This document shows positions 36,773-46,462 of a stretch of 64,000 nt of DNA, piece after piece (the stretch's first letter is position 1; each line of letters starts with the position of its first letter). Below the pieces are notes generated by a model. The model searched no databases. It saw only the letters and a list, made by a program, of their open reading frames with translations, and had not been told where the DNA came from. Position numbers and translations under genes: made by a program. The stretch comes from Mediterranea massiliensis (GTDB taxonomy: Bacteria; Bacteroidota; Bacteroidia; Bacteroidales; Bacteroidaceae), in the NCBI RefSeq assembly GCF_900128475.1, contig NZ_LT635838.1, positions 684,536-748,535 of the forward strand. The letters are read 5' to 3'.

Positions 36773-39700
36773 TCATTCTTGCACATCCTGTACCGGACGA
36801 ACGTAACCTTTTTCTGTATTAGGATTATTTTGCAGGAAAAATTCTTTAGTAGACGGCTTCCAAATGAAACCATCACGGTTTTCGTTGTATGGATTCTGTC
36901 CGTCCATAGAGAAAGCCGTCTGACACATATGAAGTTCATCATTCCATACATCCTCAGGTAACCTTGAAGACAAAATAAGCAGTTCTCGTTGATTGGGAAT
37001 ACGATACCCAGCTGGATAACCATCAAATGTTTGATACCACTGCCATTCGTGATAATTTTTCCTTCCCCAACTAGACTCTGGTGTCGGGAATAGGCTAGAG
37101 TGCATTCTGAACTTTCCGTACGGCAAGTTATTCGCTTCACGTTCGTTGTGTAAGGGTAAGGGACTTACCTCGTAGTTGGTGCGGCGTGCTTTGATGTTCA
37201 GGTTAGTGGCATCAATTAAATAGAAGCCGCTTCCTTCATCTTTGTAAGATATCAAATCTGTCGGGACCTCATCTGGGTCATCAAGGGATAATCCCAAATT
37301 ACGCACGCAACGGTAGGAATAAAGTTCACCATTGTAAGTCTTTGAACTTGATTGCATACCACGGGAAGCACCTTCTTCTGCCCATAATACCCATGAGTCG
37401 TAAGAATAATAATCCTCACCCCATATTCCTCCCCAGTGCCAAGTCGCAGTAAGTGAGCTAGACGTATAGTGCCAACGTACAGTATTATCACGGTCTGCCG
37501 GGTTGCTGGGATAGAGACGTGATTTGTCGTCGAGTGCGTATTCACCCAGATAAATATCCGTGAGTTGGTCTATCGCCGCGAGATACCAGCGGATTTCATT
37601 GGCTTGTATGATGTTGTCGCCGTTCAGGTCACGGTTGCGCAGCATACAAGCGTATAGTGCATTGTTGTAGTTACTGTTCAATGCGTAGTGGTCATCCGTG
37701 TTCAGTACGTCTGTCCAGTGTAATGTGTTCGTGTGATTGGGTCCAAGAATGATGTTCAGCGTGTTCAATCGTCCGTTTCTACTGTCGGTTTCAATTTGAA
37801 TATTACGATTATCGAGACCACATTGCATGCGTCCCGTCTCCATCACCGACTCCAATCCCCAAGCGGTTGTCAATTCAGTTTTGTCCACGTTGAAGATGGT
37901 GCTGATGGAGCGTTGCTTGAAGGTGAAGGTGGAGTTCACGACTCTGGAATTACCATCTGGACTCATTTGTGACCCTTGTGCAATGATGTGCAACTGGCGG
38001 TCTTCCTTATCGGTGGTGAGTTTCCACAACGAGCGGTTGTCTTCTCCCGGTGTATTATCTATGGGATGGTTGAAGTAGAGGTGCTCGTCGACGAAGACGG
38101 TGATGGCCACTTTCGTCTCTTTGTCCTCCGTGTCGGTGTAGAAAATGGTTGAATTCGGGTCTTCGGCCTCTGCCTGCAGGCGGCGGATCAGCTGGTTCAC
38201 GTCGAGCAGGCGTGCATTGGGGTAAGAGGTATAATAGGGTGCAGACTCGTTATTAGCAGTTCCAGTCATCGGGAACGGGTCGTTGTAGTTCTGGTCGCCC
38301 GGGTATTTCACGAAGTGTTCATTGTCCACGCCATAGTCGGCATTGATAGCAAACTTTACCCAGCGGTAGTCACGCATGCTTTCTTCAATATTCTTATCAT
38401 CGTCAGTGGCATCGTGTATGCCGCGGCTGAAGGGAGTGTTCACGCTCCACTTCATGTCCGTACCGATGGCTTTCTTGTTCAGCTTGATGAGGCGGCGGTC
38501 GTAATGGGAGTCAAACTCGAAGATGTCGGTGGTACTGTACACCACGTCGCCCTCGTAGCCGGGTCGTCCATCCGTTCCATTCGTAACCTCCACGATAATG
38601 TCGTTGACACCACGTATTGTTACGTTATAGGTATAGAAGCTGTTGCGTTTGGTGTCGTAATCATTAGGATTGAGAGGCACGTTGATGGTTTGTCCGTCTT
38701 TGTCTTTATAGGATGTCATGTAACCCAGATGTATGATAAAGCGCACGTCGGCGTTGACCAACATGTTATCATTGTCTACGTAAGAAAGTGTTCCCGTCAT
38801 TTCCACGTAGGTGGAGTTGGCATTAGCATTGGCGAAGGTGCGGTTGCCGTTGTCGTCCAAGCCTTTTCCGGTGTCCCACGCATCACGCTGTGCATAGTCT
38901 GAAACGGATTGGAGTGGTGTTTTCTTGTTTTCGGGCATGTAGAACACGAAGCTGCCGCCGTCGTACAAGTTGGCATCGGTCGCGTTGGGGGTGATTTCTT
39001 CGAACGGTGTAGCCGAGGTGTTGAAGTAGATGGCATCATCGCTCTCGTAATCACCAGTTTCAGCTTCCAGGATATACGATTGAAGCGGTACCCGCTTCAC
39101 TGTCCATTCTTTAGGTAAAAACGAAAAATTACTCCAATTTTTCTCCGAAGGAGGATCCGTCTTTACAATGAATTTCACCTTAGCATCGGTACGTTTGAGC
39201 TGGATCGTATAATTCAACTCTTCCCCTTGTTCACTGCCAACAATGTCTATGGAAGTACTTCCGCTCTCATTATCTTCGGCATACCCGGTCATCATAAAAA
39301 GAGCACCCCGATAAACTGACTGGCTGTTCATGGTCATGACAAACTGTTTCAGAGTGTTCAAATCGTTTATTTCATCCAATTGGGCACTGGTCACATTGTA
39401 AGCCGTACCAGTACTGTTAGTAGTAATATTGGCAATGGCTACAATGGAAGCCCCTTGAAGCGAACCGCAGACAAAATCCAATGTACCTTTTCCATTAGAA
39501 AGATTATCTCCTTCGGGATTCAATCCGTCATTAAATGTAAACAAATTACTGGTACGTGGTGTACCTTCCATATTTCGAAGCAGCGGTTGCCGTTGCCCAG
39601 CCGAATTAAACACGAAAAGGTATATATTTTCGATTCTGTTTTCATATTCTGATGTTTGCTCGGTACGGGTTAAAATAATACTCTCCTGCGATACGTACCC

Positions 39701-39841
39701 TAAAGAGACCCTAGTGGGAATACCTTCTTCTACAGGTCGGTTGGAATGAAAAAGTATTTCATCCTGACATCCGATTAGAATCAAAGCCATGACCATAAGA
39801 GATGCAGCGAGATGCCTGCCAGATTTACCCATTGTTTTCAT
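36773..39841 (-). CDS. Large fimbrial tip-like lipoprotein (DUF4906-type)
   Basis: The 1022-residue protein begins with a lipoprotein signal (SLMVMALILIGCQDE; acylated Cys). An N-terminal Mfa-like region follows (IENIYLFVFNSAGQRQPLL, DAKVKFIVKT), then long beta-rich domains. The C-terminal segment holds IIQANEIRWYLAAIDQL and GYRIPNQRELLILS, as in DUF4906 and other tip proteins of Bacteroidales fimbriae. It is the last gene of the cluster, the usual place for a tip or adhesin subunit. It should be exported, lipidated, and then assembled at the outer surface. The ligand is unknown. Confidence 0.8.
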   Translation of the reverse strand: MKTMGKSGRHLAASLMVMALILIGCQDEILFHSNRPVEEGIPTRVSLGYVSQESIILTRTEQTSEYENRIENIYLFVFNSAGQRQPLLRNMEGTPRTSNLFTFNDGLNPEGDNLSNGKGTLDFVCGSLQGASIVAIANITTNSTGTAYNVTSAQLDEINDLNTLKQFVMTMNSQSVYRGALFMMTGYAEDNESGSTSIDIVGSEQGEELNYTIQLKRTDAKVKFIVKTDPPSEKNWSNFSFLPKEWTVKRVPLQSYILEAETGDYESDDAIYFNTSATPFEEITPNATDANLYDGGSFVFYMPENKKTPLQSVSDYAQRDAWDTGKGLDDNGNRTFANANANSTYVEMTGTLSYVDNDNMLVNADVRFIIHLGYMTSYKDKDGQTINVPLNPNDYDTKRNSFYTYNVTIRGVNDIIVEVTNGTDGRPGYEGDVVYSTTDIFEFDSHYDRRLIKLNKKAIGTDMKWSVNTPFSRGIHDATDDDKNIEESMRDYRWVKFAINADYGVDNEHFVKYPGDQNYNDPFPMTGTANNESAPYYTSYPNARLLDVNQLIRRLQAEAEDPNSTIFYTDTEDKETKVAITVFVDEHLYFNHPIDNTPGEDNRSLWKLTTDKEDRQLHIIAQGSQMSPDGNSRVVNSTFTFKQRSISTIFNVDKTELTTAWGLESVMETGRMQCGLDNRNIQIETDSRNGRLNTLNIILGPNHTNTLHWTDVLNTDDHYALNSNYNNALYACMLRNRDLNGDNIIQANEIRWYLAAIDQLTDIYLGEYALDDKSRLYPSNPADRDNTVRWHYTSSSLTATWHWGGIWGEDYYSYDSWVLWAEEGASRGMQSSSKTYNGELYSYRCVRNLGLSLDDPDEVPTDLISYKDEGSGFYLIDATNLNIKARRTNYEVSPLPLHNEREANNLPYGKFRMHSSLFPTPESSWGRKNYHEWQWYQTFDGYPAGYRIPNQRELLILSSRLPEDVWNDELHMCQTAFSMDGQNPYNENRDGFIWKPSTKEFFLQNNPNTEKGYVRPVQDVQE

Positions 39842-39855
39842 AACGATTCCGTATA

Positions 39856-40893
39856 TTAATTGAACGATGGAACATTAACCTCATTTTCTTCCCAAGGCAC
39901 GAAACTATACAAAATATTGATTGTGGCACTGGCTGTAATACGTGCCAAAATATTAAATTGTGTATTACGTACCATGGAGTTTATGTCCGAGCCTATCAGA
40001 GAAGGAGAATACTCTTTATAACTTGTAGCAAGTGACAATGTATAGGGATTCGGACCTGTAGGATTTTTATAGGCGAAATTAGGATAGATATAGACAGGCT
40101 GCCAATCGGTTGCTGCACCAACTGCCAATACGACATCCAATGTTTCTATTTCATCTTTGGGATATCGCAAATCCGTGTATATAGTCGATTCCGGAATGTC
40201 AAGCTGAGATTGACGGAACAAGAATACACGGTCACTGATAAAAGAACCGAATTTTACCCACCTCAGTGTCAAATTATCGCTGGTTGCATTTTCTATTGTG
40301 AGGTGTAGCTTCACTACGGTACGCTCCAGTTTAATGGATATGGCTTGCATATCCGAAGTAATCTCAATACCTTCAGCTTTACCGCTCATGGGTAGGCCAT
40401 GTTCGGCTATCTCTTCGTATCTTTTAGGAAAATGCGTCCAACCTTCGTCAAGCAATAACAGTTTGCTGTCGTTGATATACGCCGGAGTCATCAAAATATC
40501 ATTAGTATATTCGATGCCGATACTTTCCTCATTGGCAATAAGGTAGATGCTGGCTTTCCCTACAGGAATATTCTCCAAAGTTAGACTGGGGGATAATGTG
40601 GCAGATGTGGGAGAGGTGTTCCCATCTATTACATGCTTTTGGTTATAAAGTATTTTCCTATCCTCTGGGGCAGCAGCATCCGAGATGACAAGTGCGCGCA
40701 ACGTACGTATTCCTTCGTAGGGTAGCACGTTAGGGTCGTCTTCCCGTGTTGATACACCGATAGTCTGTGTACCGATGTTCAGTGTCAGCGTCACCATCTT
40801 GTCGTTGCCGCCCGGCAGGCTTTCTTCCTGCTGACATGCCACAAAAACAGCGATACACAATAGCAACGGAATGGATTGAATTATTTTGTTCAT
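39856..40893 (-). CDS. Fimbrial minor subunit lipoprotein (FimA/Mfa-like)
   Basis: The 345-residue protein has a lipoprotein signal (SIPLLLCIAVFVACQQE). It has an N-terminal beta domain with IRTLRALVISDAAAPED and IPVGKASIYLIANEES, typical of fimbrial subunits of the P. gingivalis FimA/Mfa1 superfamily. The conserved pattern SIKLERTVVKLHLTIENAT precedes the C-terminal domain. The last residues (INILYSFVPWEENEVNVPSF) resemble the final strands of such subunits. It lies 14 bases before the tip-like gene and 43 bases after a fimbrillin gene. Which minor role it plays (tip adaptor or anchor) is not clear. Confidence 0.75.
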   Translation of the reverse strand: MNKIIQSIPLLLCIAVFVACQQEESLPGGNDKMVTLTLNIGTQTIGVSTREDDPNVLPYEGIRTLRALVISDAAAPEDRKILYNQKHVIDGNTSPTSATLSPSLTLENIPVGKASIYLIANEESIGIEYTNDILMTPAYINDSKLLLLDEGWTHFPKRYEEIAEHGLPMSGKAEGIEITSDMQAISIKLERTVVKLHLTIENATSDNLTLRWVKFGSFISDRVFLFRQSQLDIPESTIYTDLRYPKDEIETLDVVLAVGAATDWQPVYIYPNFAYKNPTGPNPYTLSLATSYKEYSPSLIGSDINSMVRNTQFNILARITASATINILYSFVPWEENEVNVPSFN

Positions 40894-40936
40894 AGCTTCA
40901 GTATGCTTTTAATATTCTTGATTGGCTGGTTGAAAC

Positions 40937-41884
40937 TTACCATTCTACCGTGTAATTCTTTTCGATCCAATTGGTTACTTCTACCACCAGTGTAACATTT
41001 GTCGCATTGCGGGAAATGTTGATGCGATAGTTGTAGCGTTTTCCTTTCTCCCATGCAGTGACGGAGCTTGTTTTTAGCTTGATAGAGGCGGACTTGGATG
41101 TAGTGTCGCCTATAGTGTATTGGTAAGAAAAATCGAGGGTCGCATTATCGCTGAGCGACTTGTGTGGGGGCAACAATAGGTCGCCTCCAAAAAGAAAATA
41201 GTCTTGAGTATCATTGGCCGGGATAGAGAGACTTTCTGTTTCAAAAGAGGGAGCATTTACATCGCTAATACCCCCAAAATCCCATTCATTTCCGTTGAGG
41301 CTTCCTATATGACTAATTCCGTATAACTGGGCATTGCTGATGTTTACGGCGTCACCTTCGGATGTAACTATGATGTTCACCCGCGCCAGTTCGTGATTAA
41401 ACGTCAACGCTACAGGTGCAGGATTACTGCCGTTTCCAGTCGCCGTAGCCGTCATCAGGTCCACAGCCTCCGATCCCGTCTTGGAGCAGTCGAAGTTTGT
41501 GACGGTGATGGTACCGTAAGAACTTACATCTGCCTTTACGTCTGTCGGATATACTGCATAAAAGTTATAAGTTTTTCCAGCCGACCAGTAACGCGTACCG
41601 CCAGTATAGTTCCATGCGCCATTGCTTTCGGTCACTGTCTCACCATCAAATACATTAGTAGCGTTTATCGATGATGCGTTGTCACCGTATCCTCCCCATA
41701 CGCTGAAACTGCTTCCATCGGGCAGCGACGTACCGGTGACCGCCGCGCGCGTCTCCGCCGCAGGCATGAAGCTGATGGCGGGGGCGTCTGTCATAGGCTC
41801 ATCGCTGAGGGTGCTGGTGCACGAGGCTACCGTCAAGAGCAGGAGGAGGGACAAAGCCCCAAACGTTACTGGAATGCGTTTCAT
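40937..41884 (-). CDS. Fimbrillin-family protein (Mfa_like_1)
   Basis: This 315-residue lipoprotein precursor (ALSLLLLLTVASCTS) has the Bacteroides fimbrillin pattern. AISFMPAAETRAAV follows the Cys, then SVWGGYGD, TRYWSAGKTYNFYAVYP in the first domain, and LTFNHELARVNIIV at the start of the second. The protein ends KRYNYRINISRN followed by VTNWIEKNYTVEW. These proteins are shaft or accessory subunits of fimbriae, cut near an Arg before polymerisation. It is paralogous to the next gene upstream, with low identity by eye. Confidence 0.85.
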   Translation of the reverse strand: MKRIPVTFGALSLLLLLTVASCTSTLSDEPMTDAPAISFMPAAETRAAVTGTSLPDGSSFSVWGGYGDNASSINATNVFDGETVTESNGAWNYTGGTRYWSAGKTYNFYAVYPTDVKADVSSYGTITVTNFDCSKTGSEAVDLMTATATGNGSNPAPVALTFNHELARVNIIVTSEGDAVNISNAQLYGISHIGSLNGNEWDFGGISDVNAPSFETESLSIPANDTQDYFLFGGDLLLPPHKSLSDNATLDFSYQYTIGDTTSKSASIKLKTSSVTAWEKGKRYNYRINISRNATNVTLVVEVTNWIEKNYTVEW

Positions 41885-41992
41885 ATCGTTGTCTTGGTTT
41901 TGGTTTCAATTTTTAGCTTTTGTCCGAAAGAACAAAGCTGTGTAGTGCCCGTGCGGGCGGCCAAGCACGCACGGGCTGTGAGAAAGAGGTTA

Positions 41993-43036
41993 TTAAGGAA
42001 CAACAGTAGTTACAGGATTGTCAATATCACTTGCATCCTTCCAATCTTCTACTGTAGCAGTAAACTCAATTTCTTTATTTGTAAGTGTATCATCAATCAT
42101 ATCCGCTGTAATTTTTGTGGAATATTTGTAACGATATCCTGCTGTCCATTTGTTTGATTCAGGATCGTTTATACCATCGCCAGTTTGTTTTGTGAACGAC
42201 AGATTGGCTGTAAAATTCTGGCTCTTTGGCTGGCTATCAGGATTGTTGCCATCTTTCAAAGTTGCCGTAAACGTAACGGTAATATAATCAGAAGTAGTCG
42301 GAAGATCCTGAGGAATAACAAGCTTGGACTGCATCTTTGTTCTAGCAGGAGTCAAATCACCATCAGCGATATCAACACCATCTTTAAAATCTTCATATAT
42401 ATAACCACCTTTGGTTGCTCCATCAGTTTTCCAAGTAATTGCTCCAGCAGTATTGATTGAACCTTCTGTTTTGTTGATAGCTCCGTTTATATTAACATTA
42501 GATATCTTCAACTCATAAGCATCAGCGGCATCAGTGGTAAACTCAAAAGCCACTTGCGCCAGCATGTGTTTGAAGTTAAGCTCTACTGCTCCCTGAGCAG
42601 TAGCATCAGAAACAGGACCTACTTGAGCAGGAACACAAGCTATTAGATCATACGTATCTACTGGCGTATAAGCCGGGAAGGTCAACGTTTGGTTTACAGC
42701 ATCAAAACTGACATTATCAATCTTGCCGCCAGTACCATTTGCATAAGCACCAAAACGATAGTAGTTACCATCCTGCCAATAATACTTAGAGTCTCCTGTT
42801 TCATTCTTATAAGCCGTGCCTGTCCAAGAGTTTCCATCAGTACCAAAATTTCCGAACACATAGAATTCTGATGAAGCCAAACTTCCCGAAGGCACTTCAG
42901 TTACCGCTTTTGTGTTGTTATTCACAAATGTGTTAAACTGAATAGAGCGGCCTTCAGCCACCTCCAACACTTCATTCTGTGTACAGCTTGCGAGTGCTGC
43001 TACAGCTACTCCAAGCAAAAGCAAACTTTTTCTCAT
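41993..43036 (-). CDS. Fimbrillin-family protein, probable major shaft subunit
   Basis: The 347-residue precursor has a lipoprotein signal (LLLLGVAVAALASCTQ), then VLEVAEGRSIQFNTFVNN, FYVFGNFG, SKYYWQDGNYYRFGAYA, LNFKHMLAQVAFEF and a final TATVEDWKD. This is the most typical fimbrillin of the cluster. It is preceded by a 191-base gap, while other genes in the cluster are closer, so it may have its own promoter and higher expression, as expected of a main shaft subunit. That last point is inference. Confidence 0.88.
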   Translation of the reverse strand: MRKSLLLLGVAVAALASCTQNEVLEVAEGRSIQFNTFVNNNTKAVTEVPSGSLASSEFYVFGNFGTDGNSWTGTAYKNETGDSKYYWQDGNYYRFGAYANGTGGKIDNVSFDAVNQTLTFPAYTPVDTYDLIACVPAQVGPVSDATAQGAVELNFKHMLAQVAFEFTTDAADAYELKISNVNINGAINKTEGSINTAGAITWKTDGATKGGYIYEDFKDGVDIADGDLTPARTKMQSKLVIPQDLPTTSDYITVTFTATLKDGNNPDSQPKSQNFTANLSFTKQTGDGINDPESNKWTAGYRYKYSTKITADMIDDTLTNKEIEFTATVEDWKDASDIDNPVTTVVP

Positions 43037-43103
43037 ACTCTAATAATTTTAAGTAAAACAATTATTTAATAAAACTAATTCATTTCATATTCATTCAATG
43101 CAC

Positions 43104-43225
43104 GAGATGCTTCGACTGCGCTCAGCATGACAAACAATTCTATTTATGAGATGCCTCGACTATGCTCAGCATGACAAACTGGCTGTACTCGGCATAACAA
43201 ACCAACTACATCCGACATGACAGAC
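43104..43225. repeat. Degenerate tandem repeat with CTCAGCATGACAAAC core
   Basis: Two clear 32-base copies (43104-43135 and 43148-43179; GAGATGCxTCGACT then GCTCAGCATGACAAAC) and two decayed copies (43181-43202 and 43207-43225) lie between the DUF5119 and main fimbrillin genes. A related unit is inside 2355-2497. This looks like a mobile intergenic repeat. Confidence 0.7.
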
Positions 43226-43227
43226 CG

Positions 43228-44265
43228 CTAATTCAGCGGCAGCGGGATGTCGATGTAGTCGCCCCAGCCGTCCACACTGACGTCGAAACCACCGCTACCA
43301 CCGCCACCGTCTTCATCGGAAACCTCGATGCCGTCCACGGTGATGACACCGCCGCGAGGCTGTCCGTTCACCTGGTCGGTGACGTCGAACTCATAGCTGA
43401 GCATCTTACCGTTGAGCAGGCGCACCTCAAGGTTCAGCAGGTAGTGGGCCGCCGAGCCGTCGGCACGCGTATAGTGGTCGCCCGGATAGTTGGGTACCCC
43501 GAAACTCTGCATCTGTGCTTCGGCGCCCCAGGAAGTGAGCGTACCGTCGAAGAGAACGGTAGCAGCTGCATCGCCCGTATGCCCGTCACTCAGATAGACA
43601 CTTTCAGCCATACCGGCCAGGGCACCACGGACCAAGGCCACGTATTGCAGTCCGTGAGTAAATTCATAACGGATGTAGTAAGTATAGGTCAGCGGGTGCA
43701 TGGTGATAGGATAGTTCACGGGGTCGAGCGTGCGTTCGGCCGTATAGGCCTCATCGTAGCAGCCGTACAGCTGGTCGGGCTGGTTGACGGTGCGTTCGCC
43801 GGCATGCAGCTCCTGCAGGCTGGCACGGGTGACACTGCGCGTGGTGGCCTGTGCTGTAGCCGAAGTGGTGAGCTGGTCGAAGACGATATATTCGGTATCG
43901 TTATTGTAGAGCAATATGTCGTGGGTGCCTTCGGCCATGGAAAGACGGCCTCCTTCGGCAGGCAGGTTGCTTTCGCTGTAGGTACCATCGGTGTGGTAGA
44001 CCACTGCACGGATGCCCTCGGCCGCTTCGGGACGAAACTCTTCGTATAAGCGTTCCCACTCCTCGAGCCACAACTCCTCCCAGTCGAAGTTGTAAGTACG
44101 TTCCCACTCCAGTTCCCATTCGGCAACAAGATCTATCTTGACGCTGTAGGAATGTTCATCGTGGTTGTAGCACAGGTCCTTGCGACAGCCAGCAGCAGTC
44201 AGCAGGAGCATGGCCAGGAGTGAGGGGTAGGCCCAATTCCATATTTTCAGCTGATAGTTCTTCAT
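43228..44265 (-). CDS. DUF5119 fimbrial-cluster lipoprotein
   Basis: The 345-residue protein starts MKNYQLKIWNWAYPS; a longer frame upstream overlaps the DUF3575 gene and is rejected. A lipoprotein signal ends in LLTAAGCRKDLCYNH, and the CRKDLCYNHDEH pattern with a following VKIDLVAEWE is typical of DUF5119. The body is beta-rich, like FimB/Mfa2 anchor subunits, and it ends in a Gly/Asp-rich segment. It probably caps or anchors the fimbria in the outer membrane. It overlaps the DUF3575 gene by 4 bases (ATGA). Confidence 0.82.
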   Translation of the reverse strand: MKNYQLKIWNWAYPSLLAMLLLTAAGCRKDLCYNHDEHSYSVKIDLVAEWELEWERTYNFDWEELWLEEWERLYEEFRPEAAEGIRAVVYHTDGTYSESNLPAEGGRLSMAEGTHDILLYNNDTEYIVFDQLTTSATAQATTRSVTRASLQELHAGERTVNQPDQLYGCYDEAYTAERTLDPVNYPITMHPLTYTYYIRYEFTHGLQYVALVRGALAGMAESVYLSDGHTGDAAATVLFDGTLTSWGAEAQMQSFGVPNYPGDHYTRADGSAAHYLLNLEVRLLNGKMLSYEFDVTDQVNGQPRGGVITVDGIEVSDEDGGGGSGGFDVSVDGWGDYIDIPLPLN

Positions 44266-44975
44266 TTCCTGCCTCCTTTCTCCGTCCAGCGGCCAATGTT
44301 CCAAACGAAAGCAAATTTCAGTTTCAGCGGGCCGAAGTAATGGGTACGGTCGGTCTGCTGGTAGACGTAGTGCCCGTCCAGTGGCAGGTATTCCGCGTAC
44401 TTCAGGTGGGCATAGCCCAGGCCGACGCCCGCCTCGAAGGCGAAGTATTTGCCCACAGGGAACATGTAGCCGTAGCTGAGGCCCACCATGCCACCCTCGC
44501 CACGGTAGCCACGTCCGCCGTCCTCCAGGTCGTACCAGCCCGCTCCGCCGAAGAGGCCGAAGTAGTGGCCCCGGCGGGGACCCTGCGGGCGGAACCACCA
44601 GCGCACTTCGGGCACGATGGTGGCCAGCTGGTAGTAGCGGTGCCTGCCGTTGTTGTGCCACCAGGCCATGTTGCCCTCGATGGCGGCCGACCAGCGTTCG
44701 TTGAAGCGGTATTCCACCTCGAGCGAGGGCATGAGCAGGACGTCGTACAGGAGATTGGACTTGATGTACCAGGGCGTAGGCAGGTAATGCCTGTCCCGCG
44801 CGGCTTCCAGGTCCATCGTCCTTATGCTGTCCGATTCCGAAGGATGGGTATATGACTTGACGGACTGCCTGCCTGCCAACTGCTGGGCAAACAGCACACC
44901 ACCGCCCAGCAGCCACCACATGACAGCGAGCAGGCAGAAGCCGAAACGATTTATCAGGATGTTTCCGTCGTTCAT
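44262..44975 (-). CDS. DUF3575 outer membrane beta-barrel protein
   Basis: The 237-residue protein has a signal sequence (LLAVMWWLLGGGVLFA) and a barrel of alternating strands with WYIKSNLLYDVLLMPSLEVE, EGNMAWWHNN and GYMFPVGKYFAFEAGVGLG, the DUF3575 pattern. Such proteins are regularly encoded first in Bacteroidales fimbrial clusters and probably serve in the outer membrane during assembly. It is coupled to the DUF5119 gene by a 4-base overlap. It lies 140 bases downstream of the AraC-type regulator. Confidence 0.85.
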   Translation of the reverse strand: MNDGNILINRFGFCLLAVMWWLLGGGVLFAQQLAGRQSVKSYTHPSESDSIRTMDLEAARDRHYLPTPWYIKSNLLYDVLLMPSLEVEYRFNERWSAAIEGNMAWWHNNGRHRYYQLATIVPEVRWWFRPQGPRRGHYFGLFGGAGWYDLEDGGRGYRGEGGMVGLSYGYMFPVGKYFAFEAGVGLGYAHLKYAEYLPLDGHYVYQQTDRTHYFGPLKLKFAFVWNIGRWTEKGGRK

Positions 44976-45114
44976 TCCGTCAAATTATTTTTCTATAAGA
45001 CAAAAGATTTTTCTAAATTATCCCAGGGCATTCTCCGCCCAGATTGCAAAATAATGAATTAGACATTTACGACTCGCGTCATTTTCAAAAAAGGGATGCG
45101 CCAAAAACGCAAAA

Positions 45115-46212
45115 TCAATCACTACCCGTCTCTGCGGGCATCATGCGACTGCGTATATAGTCTGTGGGCGAAAGCCCGACGTATTTCTTGAAACACCGCA
45201 GGGCCGTCTCGCGCGAGCGGAAACCGACGCGGAAGAAGGCGTCCTGCACGCTGGCTACCTGGCCCGCATCGGCCTCTTTCAGGAAGTCGGCAATGCGGCG
45301 GCGATTCATCATGTCCGAAAAATTCTTGTATCCGCATTCCTGGATGGCCTTGGACAAGTAGCTGCGGTTCGTGTTCAGCCGCAGGGCCAGGTCGGAGAGG
45401 TCCAGGTCGGGGTCCCGCCAGATGGGTTCGCTATCCAACAATGACGTCAGGCGTCCGAGAAGCGGACTGGAAGCAGGCTCTTCCGACGGTGCCGGCAGCA
45501 CCTCGGGGACATCGGCCGCCACAGACTCCGACACTTCACGCGGTGACTCGAAACGGACAAACAGCTCCTGATAGGTGACTGAAACCGCGACCGCCATGCA
45601 CACCACCAAATGAACACAGCTGGCCAGCGGAGAACCCGTCAGCATGAACAGGAAGAAACAGACGCTGATCAGCATCACCTTGAGGATGTACGTATAGATC
45701 CACCGGTGACACACACGGCTTTTCTTCCTGTTATAGGGAATGTAGAGCAGCAGAAGCGCATAGAACAGGATGACGACAAACAGGATGCAGAACCGGTACC
45801 AGACGTTGAACTCGCCAAAATACCGCCATACATCCATAAAGGAATAGAGTTCGCGCGAATAGGGGACCAGCAGGAACTGCACGGTGCTGAGCAACAGGCC
45901 GGGGAGGAAAAACAACAACCCCCGCTTCCACGTGAGCCATCCGCTGCAGACGGCTTCCATGGGATACAAGTAGAGCAGCATGATGGCCCACAGGCCACCC
46001 GCCAAATTTACTGCAGGAAGGATGCGGTCCGCGATAGGCTCTCCGGCCTCCACCATCAGCAGGCGGACCAGAAACAGCAACCCGGCCACAATCCACACCC
46101 ACGACAGACAGAGCCTGGAGCGGTCACCGCTCCGGCGCCGGGCCTACAGCACGCCACCACACAACAAAAAAGAACAAATACTCCAACAGAGAAGTACTTT
46201 CAATTCATCCAT
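45115..46212 (-). pseudogene. Membrane-bound AraC-type regulator, interrupted by in-frame TAG near the start
   Basis: The frame from ATG 46212 gives 22 residues of a hydrophobic start (MDELKVLLCWSIC and on), then TAG at codon 23 (plus 46144-46146). It continues in the same frame as ARRRSGDRSRLCLSW and on to the end. The rest holds several membrane helices to about residue 190 and a C-terminal AraC/XylS DNA-binding domain (LALRLNTNRSYLSKAIQECG; DAFFRVGFRSRETALRCFKK). The later part is intact from a GTG at 46098, which would still give 327 residues. So the gene is either inactivated, restarts inside, or holds a sequence error. Its place before the fimbrial genes suggests it controls them. Confidence 0.75.
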
Positions 46213-46401
46213 AGTCAAATTATAGCTTAGCTTAACTTGTTTTGTTTGCAAAACCCGTCACCGGATTTGTTTATTGCCCACTCACTGACGTTCATACAGG
46301 AATATTGAAGGTTGCCTTCCCCGGAGCCTGCCACATGGCATTCTAATTCGCAAAGGTCACCTATACCCCGCATCAACCGCCCAATATTATTTTTGAGCGT
46401 G

Positions 46402-46409
46402 CAAAGGTA
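46402..46409 (-). promoter_or_regulatory. Possible -7 element upstream of the AraC-type regulator
   Basis: On the minus strand TACCTTTG matches the consensus and would give a leader of about 185 bases before ATG 46212. The nearest TTG upstream is 27 bases away, longer than usual. The IS982 element is inserted about 60 bases further upstream. Confidence 0.35.
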
Positions 46410-46462
46410 TATATTTTTTATGATAAAATATTAATTCAACGCACTCATTCAAGTTTATTAAC

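Noticed and set aside
36414-36776. A 120-codon minus-strand frame in the gap before purB
   Set aside because: It is made from the REP-like palindromes, the 21-bp tandem repeat and the terminator, so it is not a gene.
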